Shown one piece after another: positions 12,982 through 25,125 of a DNA stretch of 64,000 nucleotides. This stretch comes from Tetrahymena elliotti 4EA (taxonomy: Eukaryota; Ciliophora; Oligohymenophorea; Hymenostomatida; Tetrahymenidae). Numbering within the stretch: position 1 is the first letter of the stretch; the number at the start of each line of letters is the position of its first letter. The notes beneath the pieces are model-generated. The model searched no databases. It worked only from the letters and a program-made list of their open reading frames with translations, and was not told the origin of the DNA. The stretch covers positions 327,035-391,034 of the forward strand of contig JH720309.1 in the NCBI GenBank assembly GCA_000231825.2, in the 5' to 3' direction. The position numbers and the translations under genes were made by a program.

Positions 12982-15578
12982 TCACATATTTTTGTTTTTT
13001 TACTTTTGACTCTTGTCCTTCTTTACTTTAGGTTTGTTGTTAGATTTAAGATCGAAATCTAATCCTTCATCTACTTCTTCAGCAGGTTCATTATCGACTT
13101 CTGTAGCTTCTTCATCTTCTAATTCTTCACCTTCCTTGACAAAAATGACATTTTCATATGTTCCCTTAAGAGTATTCTTATCTTCAGCTTGTGCAACTTC
13201 TCCTCTATTCTTTAACTCGAACATTTCAAGTACTAAGTTTTCTAATTCTCTAGATCTTTCTCTAGCTTCTAATTCTGCCTTAATAGCATCCTTATCAGAT
13301 TGCACAAGGTTGAACTTTTCAATGTGTTCTGGATTGGAGAAGCGATATTTGTGATTAACTTGATCTTTGATGGTGTAATTATCTCTATTGGCAAGTAATT
13401 CATCATAAGTATAAAATCTCTTTTCTTTCAAATTATATCTCCATCTACAGTCATCCTTAGTAGTCAATTTCTTTTCCAAAGCTTCAATATGAGCATCTAA
13501 ATTTTACTTGAGTAAACTCTTTTCCTTGTATTCGCAAAGAGTTTCATAGACTTCAGCAATATTTTTAACATTGGTAAGTCCCCTTCTGTAAGGTAAATAC
13601 TTTAAGATTAGTTCGTGTAATTCTTCATCATAAATTTTCATGTTTCTCAAACCTCAAAAAAAAAAAATCATATGAAATGTAAGTAATAAAATAAATTAAA
13701 AATATTTATAAAAAAGATATTATCCTTACCTAAGAAAAGCTTGAGCATGCTCCCTGTGTATGGTCTAACTTACTTGCTGAAGTTTGAAACAATAATAGGT
13801 TTAACACTTTAGTGGAAGTACTCTACTTTGTGTTCATTAACTTTGGTTGTATTTTCATACATAGTGGAAAGAATTTCAATAGCTTCATAAGCATCTTATT
13901 TAAAAAAATTTTAATTAAATTTCAAATCAATACTTTTAAAAATTAAAATATTATCATTTTCTATTTTTTTTTTAATAAAAATTATTTCAATTTAGTACAG
14001 AATTTCCAGTTTATTTCTTTATTTTATTTATCACCATTTTTATTTTATGATTTAGTAATTTTTTAAAGCTATCTTTAATTTTAAAAATCAATAACATGTC
14101 AATTTATTTACTTATCTATTTTTAAAGAATTTGTATTTTTTACTTTATTCGTTTTATTCTAAATTTTATTTTTTATTAGAAGTTTATGAATGAATAGATT
14201 ATTTTCTATCTTATTCTTATTTATTAGATTTTCTTAGAATTTTAGCAAATGATTTTTCAATTAATAATTTTAAGCTTTGTTTTCAGTCAAAAACTTTCTT
14301 TTTCGACTAAAAAATAAATTTAAAATTTCTTGCTTTTTAAAACCTTTTATTTTTTTAAAATATATTTTAGATCTGAAATTAAATATCATTCATGCTAATT
14401 CAAATTTTAATTTATCATTTTAAAAGTGTATTTAAGTTTATTCAGTTTGAAATACTTTTATGAATCAAAAGTATACCAACACAGATGAAGGTGTTTGATT
14501 TTAATGCTCAAAAAGGATGTCATATACTTACTGCTATTCATGGAAAATATTTTTAAGTTCAATTTTATATACTTTAAGATCTTAATTATTTCTTTAAAAA
14601 ATTTAATTATTTTATCAATTACAATAGCAAGTAGTGTTTTTGGATTTTTAATTATTTTAAATTGGGGAAATAAATTAATCAAAGCCTATCAGCAATTAAA
14701 TTATTTTTCTTCTTATAAATCTTTCTAGAAAATTAAGAAAGAGTAGCTTTTTTGATGAATTTAAAACCATTTTTTTTTAAATTATGCAAAAATGAATATT
14801 TTTGTTTGTTTTTAATTTGCCTATTTATTTTTATGTCCCTTTTTAGTCGCTTCTAAGAAGTTTTGCTTGTTATAATAATATACATTATGATAATTTATTA
14901 ATTACTGATTGATTATGAATTTCTGGTAAACTCATCTTCAAAGAAAGATACTTGATAAGTGCTAGCTAAGTTAGATTTATAACTGGCATAAAGACCACCG
15001 AAAGATAAACGAGGTGAGAGGTTTTCTTTAAATTTATATAAATGTCTTTCTAATTCTTTGAAAATGAATGGTTCTTCTTTTCCTTCTCTAGCAATAATGT
15101 AAAGAATTGTGCATAAACCTCTTCCTTCTATAGCTAAATTAGGATTGACCTTGATGTGGTTGATCAACTAAATTATAATTAATAATAAATAAATAATCTC
15201 TCATAAATCTAATTCTTTTTTTCTATTTTGCTTGTTTTTGTGGTTCCATAATTATATTAATAGATCTCAACTAAGTAATTAGCTATTTGAAAAAATTTCA
15301 AATGTAAAGAAGAAAAATAAACTAGTTTTTTTGATATTTAATAAATTTATTTTAATTACATCTTCTAAACCTTATCTTTAAACGGGATTTTCAAGAGGAA
15401 AATATAAATCATCCTTGAATGCAATGTTAGGCTAAAAACCTGTATAGCCCATTGTTTTTTAGAACCTCATTTATTCCTTTGAAGGGAAGGTTGCAAATTA
15501 AAAATTCAACTTGGAGCAGTTCAATGACACGTTCTTTATAGATAACGATAACAACTTAAATAGATTTCTATTAATCAT
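12982..15578 (-). CDS. Probable mitochondrial helical protein, unknown function (438 aa, 4 exons)
   Basis: Exons, in minus-strand order: 15578-15360, 15167-14906, 13894-13730, 13652-12982. All joins are GT...AG and keep frame (219+262+165+671 bases), ending at TGA 12984-12982. The N-terminus (MINRNLFKLLSLSIKNVSLN) is basic, hydroxylated and free of acidic residues, like a mitochondrial targeting sequence. A second Met at about residue 43 (MGYTGFQP) could be an alternative start. The middle is rich in paired helices (SMLKLFLGLRN, ELHELILKYLPYRRGLTNVK), resembling helical-repeat organellar RNA-binding proteins, but I see no diagnostic RAP or FAST motif. The last 100 residues are a charged coiled-coil-like segment and a Glu-rich tail. 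The 1-kb intron between exons 2 and 3 is unusually long for this window. Family unknown. Confidence 0.75.
13895..14905 (-). other. Long intron (1.0 kb) of the 12982-15578 gene
   Basis: Inferred intron with donor a|gtaatt (minus strand, at 14905) and acceptor aaataag (at 13895). The phases of the flanking exons match (1 + 2 bases). It contains a plus-strand hydrophobic frame at 14504-14757 that I do not accept as a gene. A missed small exon inside this interval remains possible. Confidence 0.5.
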
Positions 15579-16179
15579 TTTTATCAAATTAATGATAACT
15601 ATTTTGTTCTTTTTATTGAATTTGTTTGCTCTACCACTATAATTTATACTAAGAGATTTTCAATCACCTCCTTTGATTAATCTAATAACTTAAATAATAT
15701 TAAATGATTAAAATAAACATATAAATATCTTTTTCAAAATTGACCAAATCAATCTAATACTCATTCATTTAATCATTCCTCAACGAAATTACTTCGCTTG
15801 TATTTTTGTATTTGATAGATAGCATAGTATTAAATAATTCATTTTATAAACTGCAAAAACTTATCTATGAACTATTGTTAAAATTATTTATATAATATAA
15901 ATATTAAAAAATAAAATTAATTTCTAACAAATTTATTTAAGATTTAATAAAACTAAAATATCATAAAAATTAGATTATATTTTCTTAATTTCTTTAATTA
16001 AATTAATTTAAAAGTGATTTCTTTCATAATTTAAACGAATTAATAAAAGATTTAATTTTAATTTTATTACTTTTAACATGAAATTATTTTGAACAATTTA
16101 TTTGATAAATATGATGAATTAAAAAAAATTTTAGTAAAGTTAGAAGAAATTGTTTTTTTGAATTATTTTGGAACATATT
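15579..16179. other. Spacer between two minus-strand genes
   Basis: About 600 bases of AT-rich DNA holding the promoter of the 438-aa gene and the 3' flank of the Lys-rich gene. No further feature seen. Confidence 0.6.
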
Positions 16180-16979
16180 TCAACTTTTTTCATCTTTCTT
16201 CTTTTTAGATTTTTTATCCTTCTTTTTCTTCTTGCCTTGACTTGAGTTTTTTTCTTTTTTAATTTTTTTGGTTTTTTCTTTATCTTTTTTCTACTTTTTT
16301 TTGTTTTATTTTTTTTGTTCTTTTTTATCTTGCTTGCTTTTATTTTGAGTTCTACTTTCAAAATTTTCTCTGCTGCTACTATTGCTATCATCACTGCTGA
16401 TTCTTGAAGATAAGCTACTGGATCTTTTAGAGCTCTTTTTTTTATTTTCTGCAATAAATAAAATTATTTTAATTGCAAACAGGACCAGCAATTTACCTTT
16501 TTCTTTGTTTTCTTTCAGTATTGTGTTACTATTCTTTTTTAATCTGTTTTTGTCTTCATAGATTTCAGTGTATTTGTCTTTTATCCATAAACTTGTGTTA
16601 AAAATAATTATTCAATTAATAATTGCTTCAGTATTATTTAAATTATAAGCAGTTTGAATAGTAGAAATTTGTTACTCTTTTTTATCAGCAGGCTTAGTAT
16701 TAAGAGTATTTTAGCTGTTTTTTAAAATTAAAATATTTTTTTTATTAAAAACAACAAAAATAATAAAATACTTTGATATTTAGCAACTCTCTACATAAAC
16801 TTCTCCTTTATTTTCATCAATCTTGAAGTCTCCTTTACCTTTTACATCATTAATTAATATGATCAAAAAAGACAAATTCATAAAGCTCGTAAAAAATGTA
16901 TAATCAAATGTTAATGTTAAAAAAAATACCAAGTTGTTATTCTCTTGTGTGGTCTTCCCACATTTTTTTTTCTTCCCAT
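16180..16979 (-). CDS. Lys/Ser-rich protein with AT-hook-like N-terminus (188 aa, 5 exons)
   Basis: Exons: 16979-16930, 16885-16772, 16714-16676, 16591-16497, 16448-16180; joins are GT...AG and the total of 567 bases keeps frame to TGA 16182-16180. The N-terminus MGRKKNVGRPHKRITT resembles an AT-hook (basic residues around GRP). A short middle domain contains GKGDFKIDENKGEVYVESC, possibly a beta-rich module. The C-terminal half is a Ser cluster (RSSSLSSRISSDDSNSSS) followed by a long Lys/Gln/Glu tail. The composition suggests a nuclear, nucleic-acid-binding, phosphorylated protein. If the intron at 16592-16675 is retained, the frame instead runs a further 20 or so codons to TGA 16614-16612, giving a short form without the Ser/Lys tail. 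The exon chain is less certain than for conserved genes, especially the first two introns. Confidence 0.55.
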
Positions 16980-17720
16980 TTCCTGTTATGGGAGTTAATT
17001 TAATTCAATAAATTTCTTAAACTCATATGTTGTTTTTTTAAATTTTCAGAGTTATTAATTCAACATAAAGAAAGGCGAATTAATTTAATTTTAAGTAAAA
17101 TTGGTTATTAATCATCAGATATTGATCAAAATAATTTATACTTTTATGATTTGTAGATAGGCATAAAATAAATTAATTTTTAGAGAAATTAAACATTTAC
17201 TAAAGCTAATTGTTTTGTTTACAATGAGATAATTGCTAAAAATGTTATTTATAAAATAAACAAAATTCGATAATAAAAATAGGATAAATTAATAATCTAC
17301 AAAATATAAAAAATTCTTAGTTGTTTATGTAATATTTAGGAAGGAACATATTGGTTAGGATAGATAATTAAATATCAAGGCTTTTCTTTTTTTTAGGAAT
17401 ATTATTAAGTGATTCTAATATTTTTTATTTTTAGAAGGTTAGCTTGGATCCAAAAAATAAATAAAGATAGATAGGTCAATAGAAAGAAAAACTTATTGAT
17501 TGATAGAAGAAAGTTATTTTTTGATGATGAATGGGTTTTTTTATGCAAAAAATAAAAAGTATACGATTGATTTATTAATTTTTTAATTTATTTATTATTT
17601 ATTTATCTGATATGGAAGAAGCAAAGAAATAAATAATTCATATTTTTTAATTTATTAAAAAAAGGAACAAAAAAATTCATCAAAAATAAATAAAGTATCT
17701 TGTAAATAAATATTACTGAG
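16980..17720. other. Divergent promoter spacer
   Basis: 740 bases between the minus-strand Lys-rich gene and the plus-strand gene at 17721; both promoters should lie here. AT-rich and T/A-run-rich, no recognisable element. Confidence 0.6.
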
Positions 17721-18674
17721 ATGAGCCAAGAAATATCAAGCATTGGAATCAGATTTGGAGATGAATTCCAAGGAGATGGAAACCTCAACGTGAAGGTAAA
17801 CCTTGCAATTGACTCTAAGGTAGCTACTTCAGAGTTGGAAGCAGCTGCTCTAGAGACTTAATAGAAATTTGATAACTTAAATTACAGCTTGCTTTTAAAG
17901 TTCGAAAATTGCGAAAATGCTGAAAAACTCTGTCAATTATTAGAATCCCTCAAGAAAGAAGATTAGTAAAGCGATGAAGTTAAGTTATCAGACCAAAAAT
18001 TCTACAGAGACATGAAATCCCTCTTGAAATCATTGAATTTTAAAACTTAAGTCATTGGATAAAGTGTTTATGCTTAAATTTCTTTGAAAGAAGAGGTTGC
18101 AGAGAAGATTTTGGAACCTCTTCAAATTCTTCTTGAGTCAGGTTTGAAAGACATAGCTTAAAATCCTAACACCTTATAGGCCGAAGTTTGTGTTGATGTA
18201 TCAGCTGATTAAATCTTTGATATGCTCAAGAACTTTCGTGCTTCAGTTCCCTTTTTAACAAGATCTAGAGCTAAAGTAACTTTGGCTTTAGATAAGAATA
18301 TTAGCACCCAAATTGAAGATGTTGTCAGAAATATTGATGAAAATTTACTCAGCTCTCCTCAATTGTAATTCCTCAAGTATTTCAAAAATCTTGATGTTGA
18401 TCTCACTTTCAACTCAGCTGATAATCTCCCTGAACCCATCAAGAAGGTCATCTTACCAGGAAAAATTAAATAAATTAGTGAAGAAGATAAACAAGAATAC
18501 TTGAAACATATACAATCTCAAACCTTCTTATATGATTTAATCAATTTAATGCCTCCTAATATCACTGGAAAACTCTTCATTGATGAATTCATTTTCATAA
18601 AAGCTACTGCTTCTCTGAAAAATTTAAAAAAAATAATTATGGAATACTTGCTCAATATCTTGAGAAAAATGTGA
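17721..18674 (+). CDS. Unknown cytosolic protein (317 aa)
   Basis: Single exon from ATG 17721 to TGA 18672-18674. The product has no signal peptide, membrane segment or cysteine motif. It is a mixed alpha/beta, Leu- and Glu/Lys-rich protein with alternating strands such as LNYSLLLKFENCENAEKLCQ and AEVCVDVSADQIFDMLKNFR. The repeating pattern of amphipathic strand then helix suggests two or three related subdomains. Codon use is strongly coding-like (many C- and G-ending codons), suggesting good expression. I cannot assign a family. Confidence 0.85.
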
Positions 18675-20222
18675 TAGATCTATCTTTAACCAAAATAGCA
18701 AGCTATCAATCAAGCAAATATTTTTATTGAAAAAATCAAATAGTAAATAATTAAACTAACTCAAAAAACCACAGAAATAACAAGAGTATCTTCTATCTAA
18801 TCTGAATAATTTTAATTATATTATAACATTAATCAATTATAAATAATTTTATCTGTTGTTACTATTGTGCTTTTTGAAAATTTTTTCATATTTTTATTTT
18901 ATCATCTACATTTCTTTGAAGTATAGTTTTATTTTCCTCTTCTAACTTGTCTGAATAAAACATATTTTAACCCTCTTGTATTTTGTGAAAACGCGTTTTG
19001 AAAAATTCATAAGTATAGTAATTTTAATTAATATTTAGAAACCATAAACTCCAATTACAAATACAAATTAAAAGATAATAAGACAAAATTAATTATTTAC
19101 TGATTTTAATTAACATCATCTATTATTATTTTTATTCTCTACATTAAAATTTTTATATAATTTTCTAATAGGTGATTATTAATGATACTTTCTTTTTGAT
19201 AGACTACACACCTATTTTGTTAAAAATTAATTTTAGTTTCTTCATTTCATTATTTTTTATTATAAACTGTATCTTACAAAATCAATCAATAACATAAATT
19301 CTAATCAAAAGCAACCTAAAAAGGTTAATAAAAACATATCTGTCTTGAATTAATTATATTTTTAAGGTTGTTTAGTTGTAATAAAGCTACAACTAAGTTA
19401 ACTGTCTTCATTAGACTTTTTATAGAGTGTTTAATATTTATTATGATAATGAAAATATTATTTAAGATTTGCTTTTGCTTGATAAAAGTTAATCGGTTTT
19501 AAATCATTAATAATAAAATCAAAATAAAGTTAATTTTTTTAAGTAATTTTAATTAATTCTCAATTAAATTAATTATTTAATAAAATTATCTACTAACTCA
19601 CTATAAGACATTTCATCAAACATGGCTCTCATTAAGTTGGACTCCAAAACTTTATTTTTGTTTTTCAATCATAAAAAATTTCTTTTGAATTCTAGTTGGT
19701 TAGTTGAGATATTAGTTGATAAAAGAAATTTATTTAAATAAGATTAAGCTTTTTAATGAATAGAATAATTTAGGGTTTAAATAAATTTATTTGAATAAGA
19801 TTTATTTAAGAGACAAGTAAATCTTTGATAAAGTAGAATTACATAAAATATATTAATATTTTGTATTATTTTAGATTTAATTTTCTCTTCTGAAAAATGA
19901 ATGAGATTGCCAAAAAATCAACAGAAACCTAAAAATAACATCCCATTTCATTATTAATTAATTAAATAATTCATAAATTGATTTGTGAATAACTTTAATA
20001 AATTTTGATAAATAGTAAACAATCATTGTAAAAATTGATAATCGCACTCAATCAATTTATTTAATAAATCAATCTCTTTTAGTCCATTAAAAAGTTTGAT
20101 AAAGCTGCTCAGCTAAAACCCTAAAAATAAGGAAAAGCACATTAATAGATCTTACTTTAATAAGAAAATCAGAGAAAGATTGATAATATTAGAAACCATA
20201 TTATCATAAATAATACTATCAA
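18675..20222. other. Spacer upstream of the CCP5-like gene
   Basis: 1.5 kb of AT-rich DNA. The only coding-like piece is a 37-codon minus-strand frame at 19519-19632. The promoter of the carboxypeptidase gene should lie at the right end. Confidence 0.55.
19519..19632 (-). other. Short coding-like fragment (37 codons)
   Basis: Minus-strand frame from ATG 19632 to TGA 19521-19519. Its first part (MRAMFDEMSYSELVDNFIK) has the composition of a real helical protein; the rest is AT-driven. The frame stays open upstream for about 12 more codons. It could be a tiny gene, an isolated exon or a pseudogene remnant. No neighbour exon with matching phase was found. Confidence 0.2.
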
Positions 20223-23200
20223 ATGTACGACTATAAAATAGAGAAAGGAAATAAAAATTTACCACAGTAATGCAAACCAGATATACACCCATAATAGACA
20301 AAACATGAATTTGGATCTATTATTTTTGATAGTCAATTTGACTCAGGCAATTTAGAAAAAGTTGAAAGAAATAACTCTCTTAAAAACAATCATGTATTAT
20401 TTTAAAAAAATTGCTAAAAATAATCTATTATTCAGGCATTTTTTACTTTTGTTAATTCTGAGATATTGTGATTGATACTTATTCAATTTAAAAATATTTA
20501 GTTTAATCTTTGGATTTGCAATGACTGCAGAGGAACTCAAAAAGCAACTAATTATAGAACATGGTTTTATTTTTCAGTCACTGGAGTTAGTGCTGAGACA
20601 ACTCTCACTTTCACAATTATGAATCTCAATTTTTAAGTAAAATAAATATCCTTTGAATAATTTATTGAAGAGTATTAAATAGTATTGCTTAACGAATTAA
20701 AATTATAAATTTAAATCTATTCAATCTCTAAGAGTTATATTAGTTAACATCATTCATTTAAAACAGCTCTTTAATTAATTATTCACTTAACTTTTTCAAT
20801 AAATTAATTGGTTTTAACAGCACTCAATTATGAATATGAACTTTCTCATCAAATGTACTATTATCCAAAATATAATTACTATTTTAAATTACAAATAATT
20901 TTTATTTTTTTTAAGGTCTAAAATAAACTATTTTTTATCTTAATTATTCACTTATCACTAAAAGCATAAAATTATCTTCAGATTCTCAAACTATATTCAT
21001 TAAAATAATTTTAAATATCAAAAAAATTTCTAAAATGTTTAATTATCTAGTTTCTAAAATTAAAAAACAGAAAGTTTGTGTTTTTTTTTTGTAGGAAATA
21101 AACAGTAGGTTATTTTATTCTCAATAAGAATTATCAATTTTTAACATAATTTTAATAATATTTTGTATCTATTAGAATAAAATGTTTAGAGAAGGCATGC
21201 AACCAACCTATAAGAGCTCTTTATCTAATAATTGGCAAAGGGTTAGATCTAATATTGCCAGCACTATGGTAAATATTATCAAAATTAGAGAGAATGTATT
21301 TAAATTTTATTAATTAATTAGGAAAACAACGATAATGGGCTAGAAATTACTTGGACACATAAATTTGATAGTCCAGAAGAAAAGATATGGTTTTCTTTCA
21401 CTTATCCTTTTAGCTATGAAGATAATGAAGTACTAAAATTCATTGAAATTCACTTCTAGAAAAATAATAAGATTTTAATAAAATTGATTTTTTTAGCTTT
21501 ATTAACTTCATTTTTATTTACTTACATAGAAATTCTTGAAAGAATATGAACAAATATACTAAAATGATAGTGAAATATACATGCATAGATGTACTTTAAT
21601 TAAATCAAAGGAAGAAAGAAAAGTTGAACTACTTACCATTTCATCTTAAACTAATAAATTAGCCTAACAAGAAAAGGCAATACCTAATTTATTTAGTGAT
21701 ACTGAATCTTAACGTCCAGCAATGTAAATAAATTTGCTTAAAAATAAATATATTATTACAATAAAATTAGGTTCAAAAATAAAAAATATGTTTTCTTCTC
21801 AGCTCGAGTTCACCCAGGAGAAACTCCAGGTTCTCATGTATTCAATGGAATTATTAAACTTCTTTTAAATAAAGATGATCCAAGAGCTAAAGCACTTAGA
21901 GATAATTTTGTGTTTTATTGTATTCCGATGATAAATCCAGATGGAGTTTACAGGGGTCATTATAGAACAGACACTAATGGATTGAATTTAAATAGGTTCT
22001 ATATTAATCCTTCATTAACGGTAATTAAATTAGCATAATTATCAATTAATTAATAAAAAAATTTTGTTCAACATTAAATGTATGTAATTCAATAAATCAA
22101 TCTTAGAAATAATTTAACATTTAAAGGATAAATTTCTGATTAAAATTAATCATTTAATCAGTCTACATTAAGTTTTTTTTAAGAATTCAAATATTTAGTT
22201 AAAAAATATTGTCAATAAAAAAACAAAATTAGGCAGAAATAATATTTCATTTAAAATAAACAATAAAAGCTGATACAAAAATAAAAATTTTAATAAAATA
22301 AAATAGGAACATCCATCTGTTTATGCAATAAAAGAGTTAATATTACATCTAAATGAAACTAAAAGACTTCACTGTTATATTGATTTACATGCTCATGCTA
22401 CTAAAAAGGGGGCTTTCATTTATGGAAACTGCCTTGATCTAAAAGACTAACTTGATACTTGTCTTTTCCCGAGGCTTCTTTCTTTAAATTCTCCTTATTT
22501 TGAATATGATTCATGTAATTTTACAGAAAAAAATATGTATTGTAAAGATAAAGGAGATGGGCTTTCTAAAGAAGGAGCTGGGAGAGTTGCTTTATATAAA
22601 GTAAATTAGTTCTTCGAAATATTTAAATAATTTTAAAAATTTTTAAAGGCTACTAAATTAAATTTATGCTACACACTTGAATGCAACTATAATACAGGAA
22701 CTTACACAAATAAAGTTTTTGATTATTTGAATGCTCAAGGTGAAACTGAAAAGAAAGAAGATTAATATGATCAAGATATCATTGTAAATGGTATTGATCT
22801 CTAACCTCTAAAAAACACCATATACTACACAATTGAAATATTTGAATAAATTGGAGAAGGAATTTGTGATGCTCTTCTGGATTACTCATCCATTCATCCT
22901 AACTCCAGAATACCAAATACTCCCTACAAATCTTTAGCTGTAATTTTTCTCTTTTTCAAATTAAAATCCGAAAAAATAACAAACTTATTTACTTAATAGA
23001 TTTTATCTACCCAATAATTTAGAAATTATAAAGAAAAATTAATATTTTCTTTGTCAATAATAGAAACCTTTTTTAATTTTTTTCGAATTCAAATAATTCA
23101 TAAAGGTACAAAATCAATTATTAAAACTTATTATTTTATAATAGAACATTAAAATGAGAATGGCTTATAACTTAATGAGGATAACTCCATTTAGATTCTG

Positions 23201-24473
23201 CTAATATCTACGTAAAGTGTTAAGATATATTTCTATAAATGAGAATTTAGAAAGAGTTTTAAAGTGTCTTTGGATATATTTACATACTGGTATAAAGAAT
23301 GATATTGCTGACAATACTAAACCTATTGTGTAGAAAGTAGGAAATGAAAATACTAAATTACATTCATTAAAAAGATAGGTAACTATGCAAAAAAAATAAA
23401 TTACTTAAGAGAAAAATCAAACTCCAAACCCATCTTTACTGTAGAAAAATATTAATGCAAGTTAGGAAAGAAAAATAACTTAATTACCTACTTCTTAATT
23501 AATTGGTTCATTTAATCCTGAAAATGAAATTAAAATCATTTCAGAAATGATTACTAATGTAAACAATTTGAACAAAAAGAGACCTCTTAGTTAGAGGCAA
23601 GAAAGACAAGTAAGCATTTTCTAAGATAGTAACATATTTGACAGTAAACAGTAATAAATTATAGATACAGATCATGCAAATTAAAATGATGAAGTTGATG
23701 ATAGCTAAAGTGAAGGAGGATAAGATGAAAAAGAAGAAAGAGAAACTAATTCCTTAATGCAAAGTTACTTGATAAAAAATTATAATCCTACAAGTTAAAG
23801 CAGCTAAACTCAACATCCTTATTTTTCTGAGAACAACATTACTCAAGAATACACTCCTTAATCAGGAAATATAAATAGAGAAAAAATAAAGAAAATTGTT
23901 TCAAATCCTCCTTACATACAAAGATTAGAAGAGAGTTTTTCATAAAGTTTAAATTATCATTAAATTTCTGATAAAATTGAAGATTTAATCAATTAACAAG
24001 GAAAGTTTGCAAAGTAAATGGAATATTAAATGCCTTAATTGAGTATATAAGAATAGTATAAATTGACTTCAGCTCTCCCAAAAAGACCGAATTCAAAAAG
24101 GTTGAACCATTCCTACATAAGAAAAAACACAATTCAACAAATTTAGCCTGTTATTTTACAATAGATGCAATATACAAATAAACCATTAAGTGATCTTAGT
24201 AATTAGAATGAATAAAGCTATCTATTAAGTAATTAAAATTGCACAACTAATTCTAACCAAAATATCTTTAGTCTTTAATCTCAGCCACCTAACATTTAAT
24301 CTAGCCAATCTACCCAAGAAAACAAAGAATCTCTTAAATTTAACATGATCAAAGTTTCTGAAAATAAACCATATATTTCAGAGTAATAAAATTTCATATT
24401 AATATTTTTTTAAAAAGAGAGATAAAAAGAAAAAACATTAATTTTTTAATTATTTTCTTATTTTTTAAAATGA
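20223..24473 (+). CDS. Cytosolic carboxypeptidase, CCP5/AGBL5 type (tubulin deglutamylase), 954 aa, 9 exons
   Basis: Exons: 20223-20393, 20502-20636, 21176-21268, 21322-21429, 21530-21723, 21771-22020, 22307-22600, 22649-22939, 23145-24473; every join is GT...AG and in phase. CCP5 enzymes of peptidase family M14 remove branch-point glutamates from polyglutamylated tubulin. Family landmarks appear in order: [14 protein letters not shown] near the N-terminus, [10 protein letters not shown] and FTYPFSYED in the N-terminal beta domain, then [11 protein letters not shown] with zinc ligands His248 and Glu251, [25 protein letters not shown] with the third zinc ligand His345, and [10 protein letters not shown] with catalytic Glu426. 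Nothing catalytic is missing. The last exon adds some 350 residues of Asn/Gln/Ser-rich, probably disordered sequence after the conserved region. Likely acts on ciliary and cortical microtubules in the cytoplasm. Confidence 0.95.
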
Positions 24474-24741
24474 ATATTTCTTTTCACATTTCTGAGAATT
24501 CAAAAAGAGCCTATTTTTCTTAACAATATACAAATTATTAAATTTTTAAGTTTAAAACAGCAATTTGAAAATTTGTCAATTAGAACATTTTAAACTATTT
24601 AAACTAAATTTTTTTGGTATTTCCAAGAGAGTTTATTTCATTTAATATTTTAAAAACAAAAATCATTTTTGGAGCAAATAACTTTTTAAATATTAACTAA
24701 CAAGATTTGCTCTGTTAAAATATGTTAAATAGTTAGATTAA

Positions 24742-25125
24742 ATGTTAATTTTAAACGTTTTTGATGAAAATAGATTTGATGATAGATTTGCTAAAATTTA
24801 AAACTATCAGGCTTAACAAAGCCAGAAAATTGAAGATTTCGCTCTTAAGCCAAAAAAAATCTTTGTGTAATAGTAATAATAACAATAATCAATAGTGAAG
24901 TAAACAAGAATTATCATAGACACTTTGTCAAAGAATAAATAAAGAAGTGAAAGTTAAAAGCCATATGCAGTATCTAAATAAGGTATGCAATTGAATAATA
25001 ATAGGTCAAAGAGTCGTAACACACAAAGAATCATTCCAAAAAAGAAAGTAAGTTGAGTTCTTTCTGGTGAAACCTTAATATTGCAGTTCCACTCATGGAA
25101 ATATGAGGTTAAGTATTTTAAATGA
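24742..25125 (+). CDS. Small basic Gln-rich protein (114 aa, 2 exons)
   Basis: Exon 1 is 24742-25047 and exon 2 is 25087-25125, joined across a 39-base intron with a consensus gtaagt donor and attgcag acceptor; the end is TGA 25123-25125. Without splicing, the frame stops at TGA 25054-25056 and gives 104 aa. The product starts MLILNVFDENRFDDRFAKIQ, contains a run of six Gln encoded mainly by TAA, and is rich in Lys, Arg and Ser. It ends in FHSWKYEVKYFK in the spliced form. It lies 268 bases after the CCP5-like gene on the same strand. No family recognised; it could be a small nuclear or cytoskeletal protein. Confidence 0.55.

Noticed and set aside
14504..14757. Plus-strand hydrophobic frame of 84 codons
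   Set aside because: It lies inside the intron of the minus-strand gene and is composed of AT-rich Ile/Leu/Phe/Lys codons without other support.
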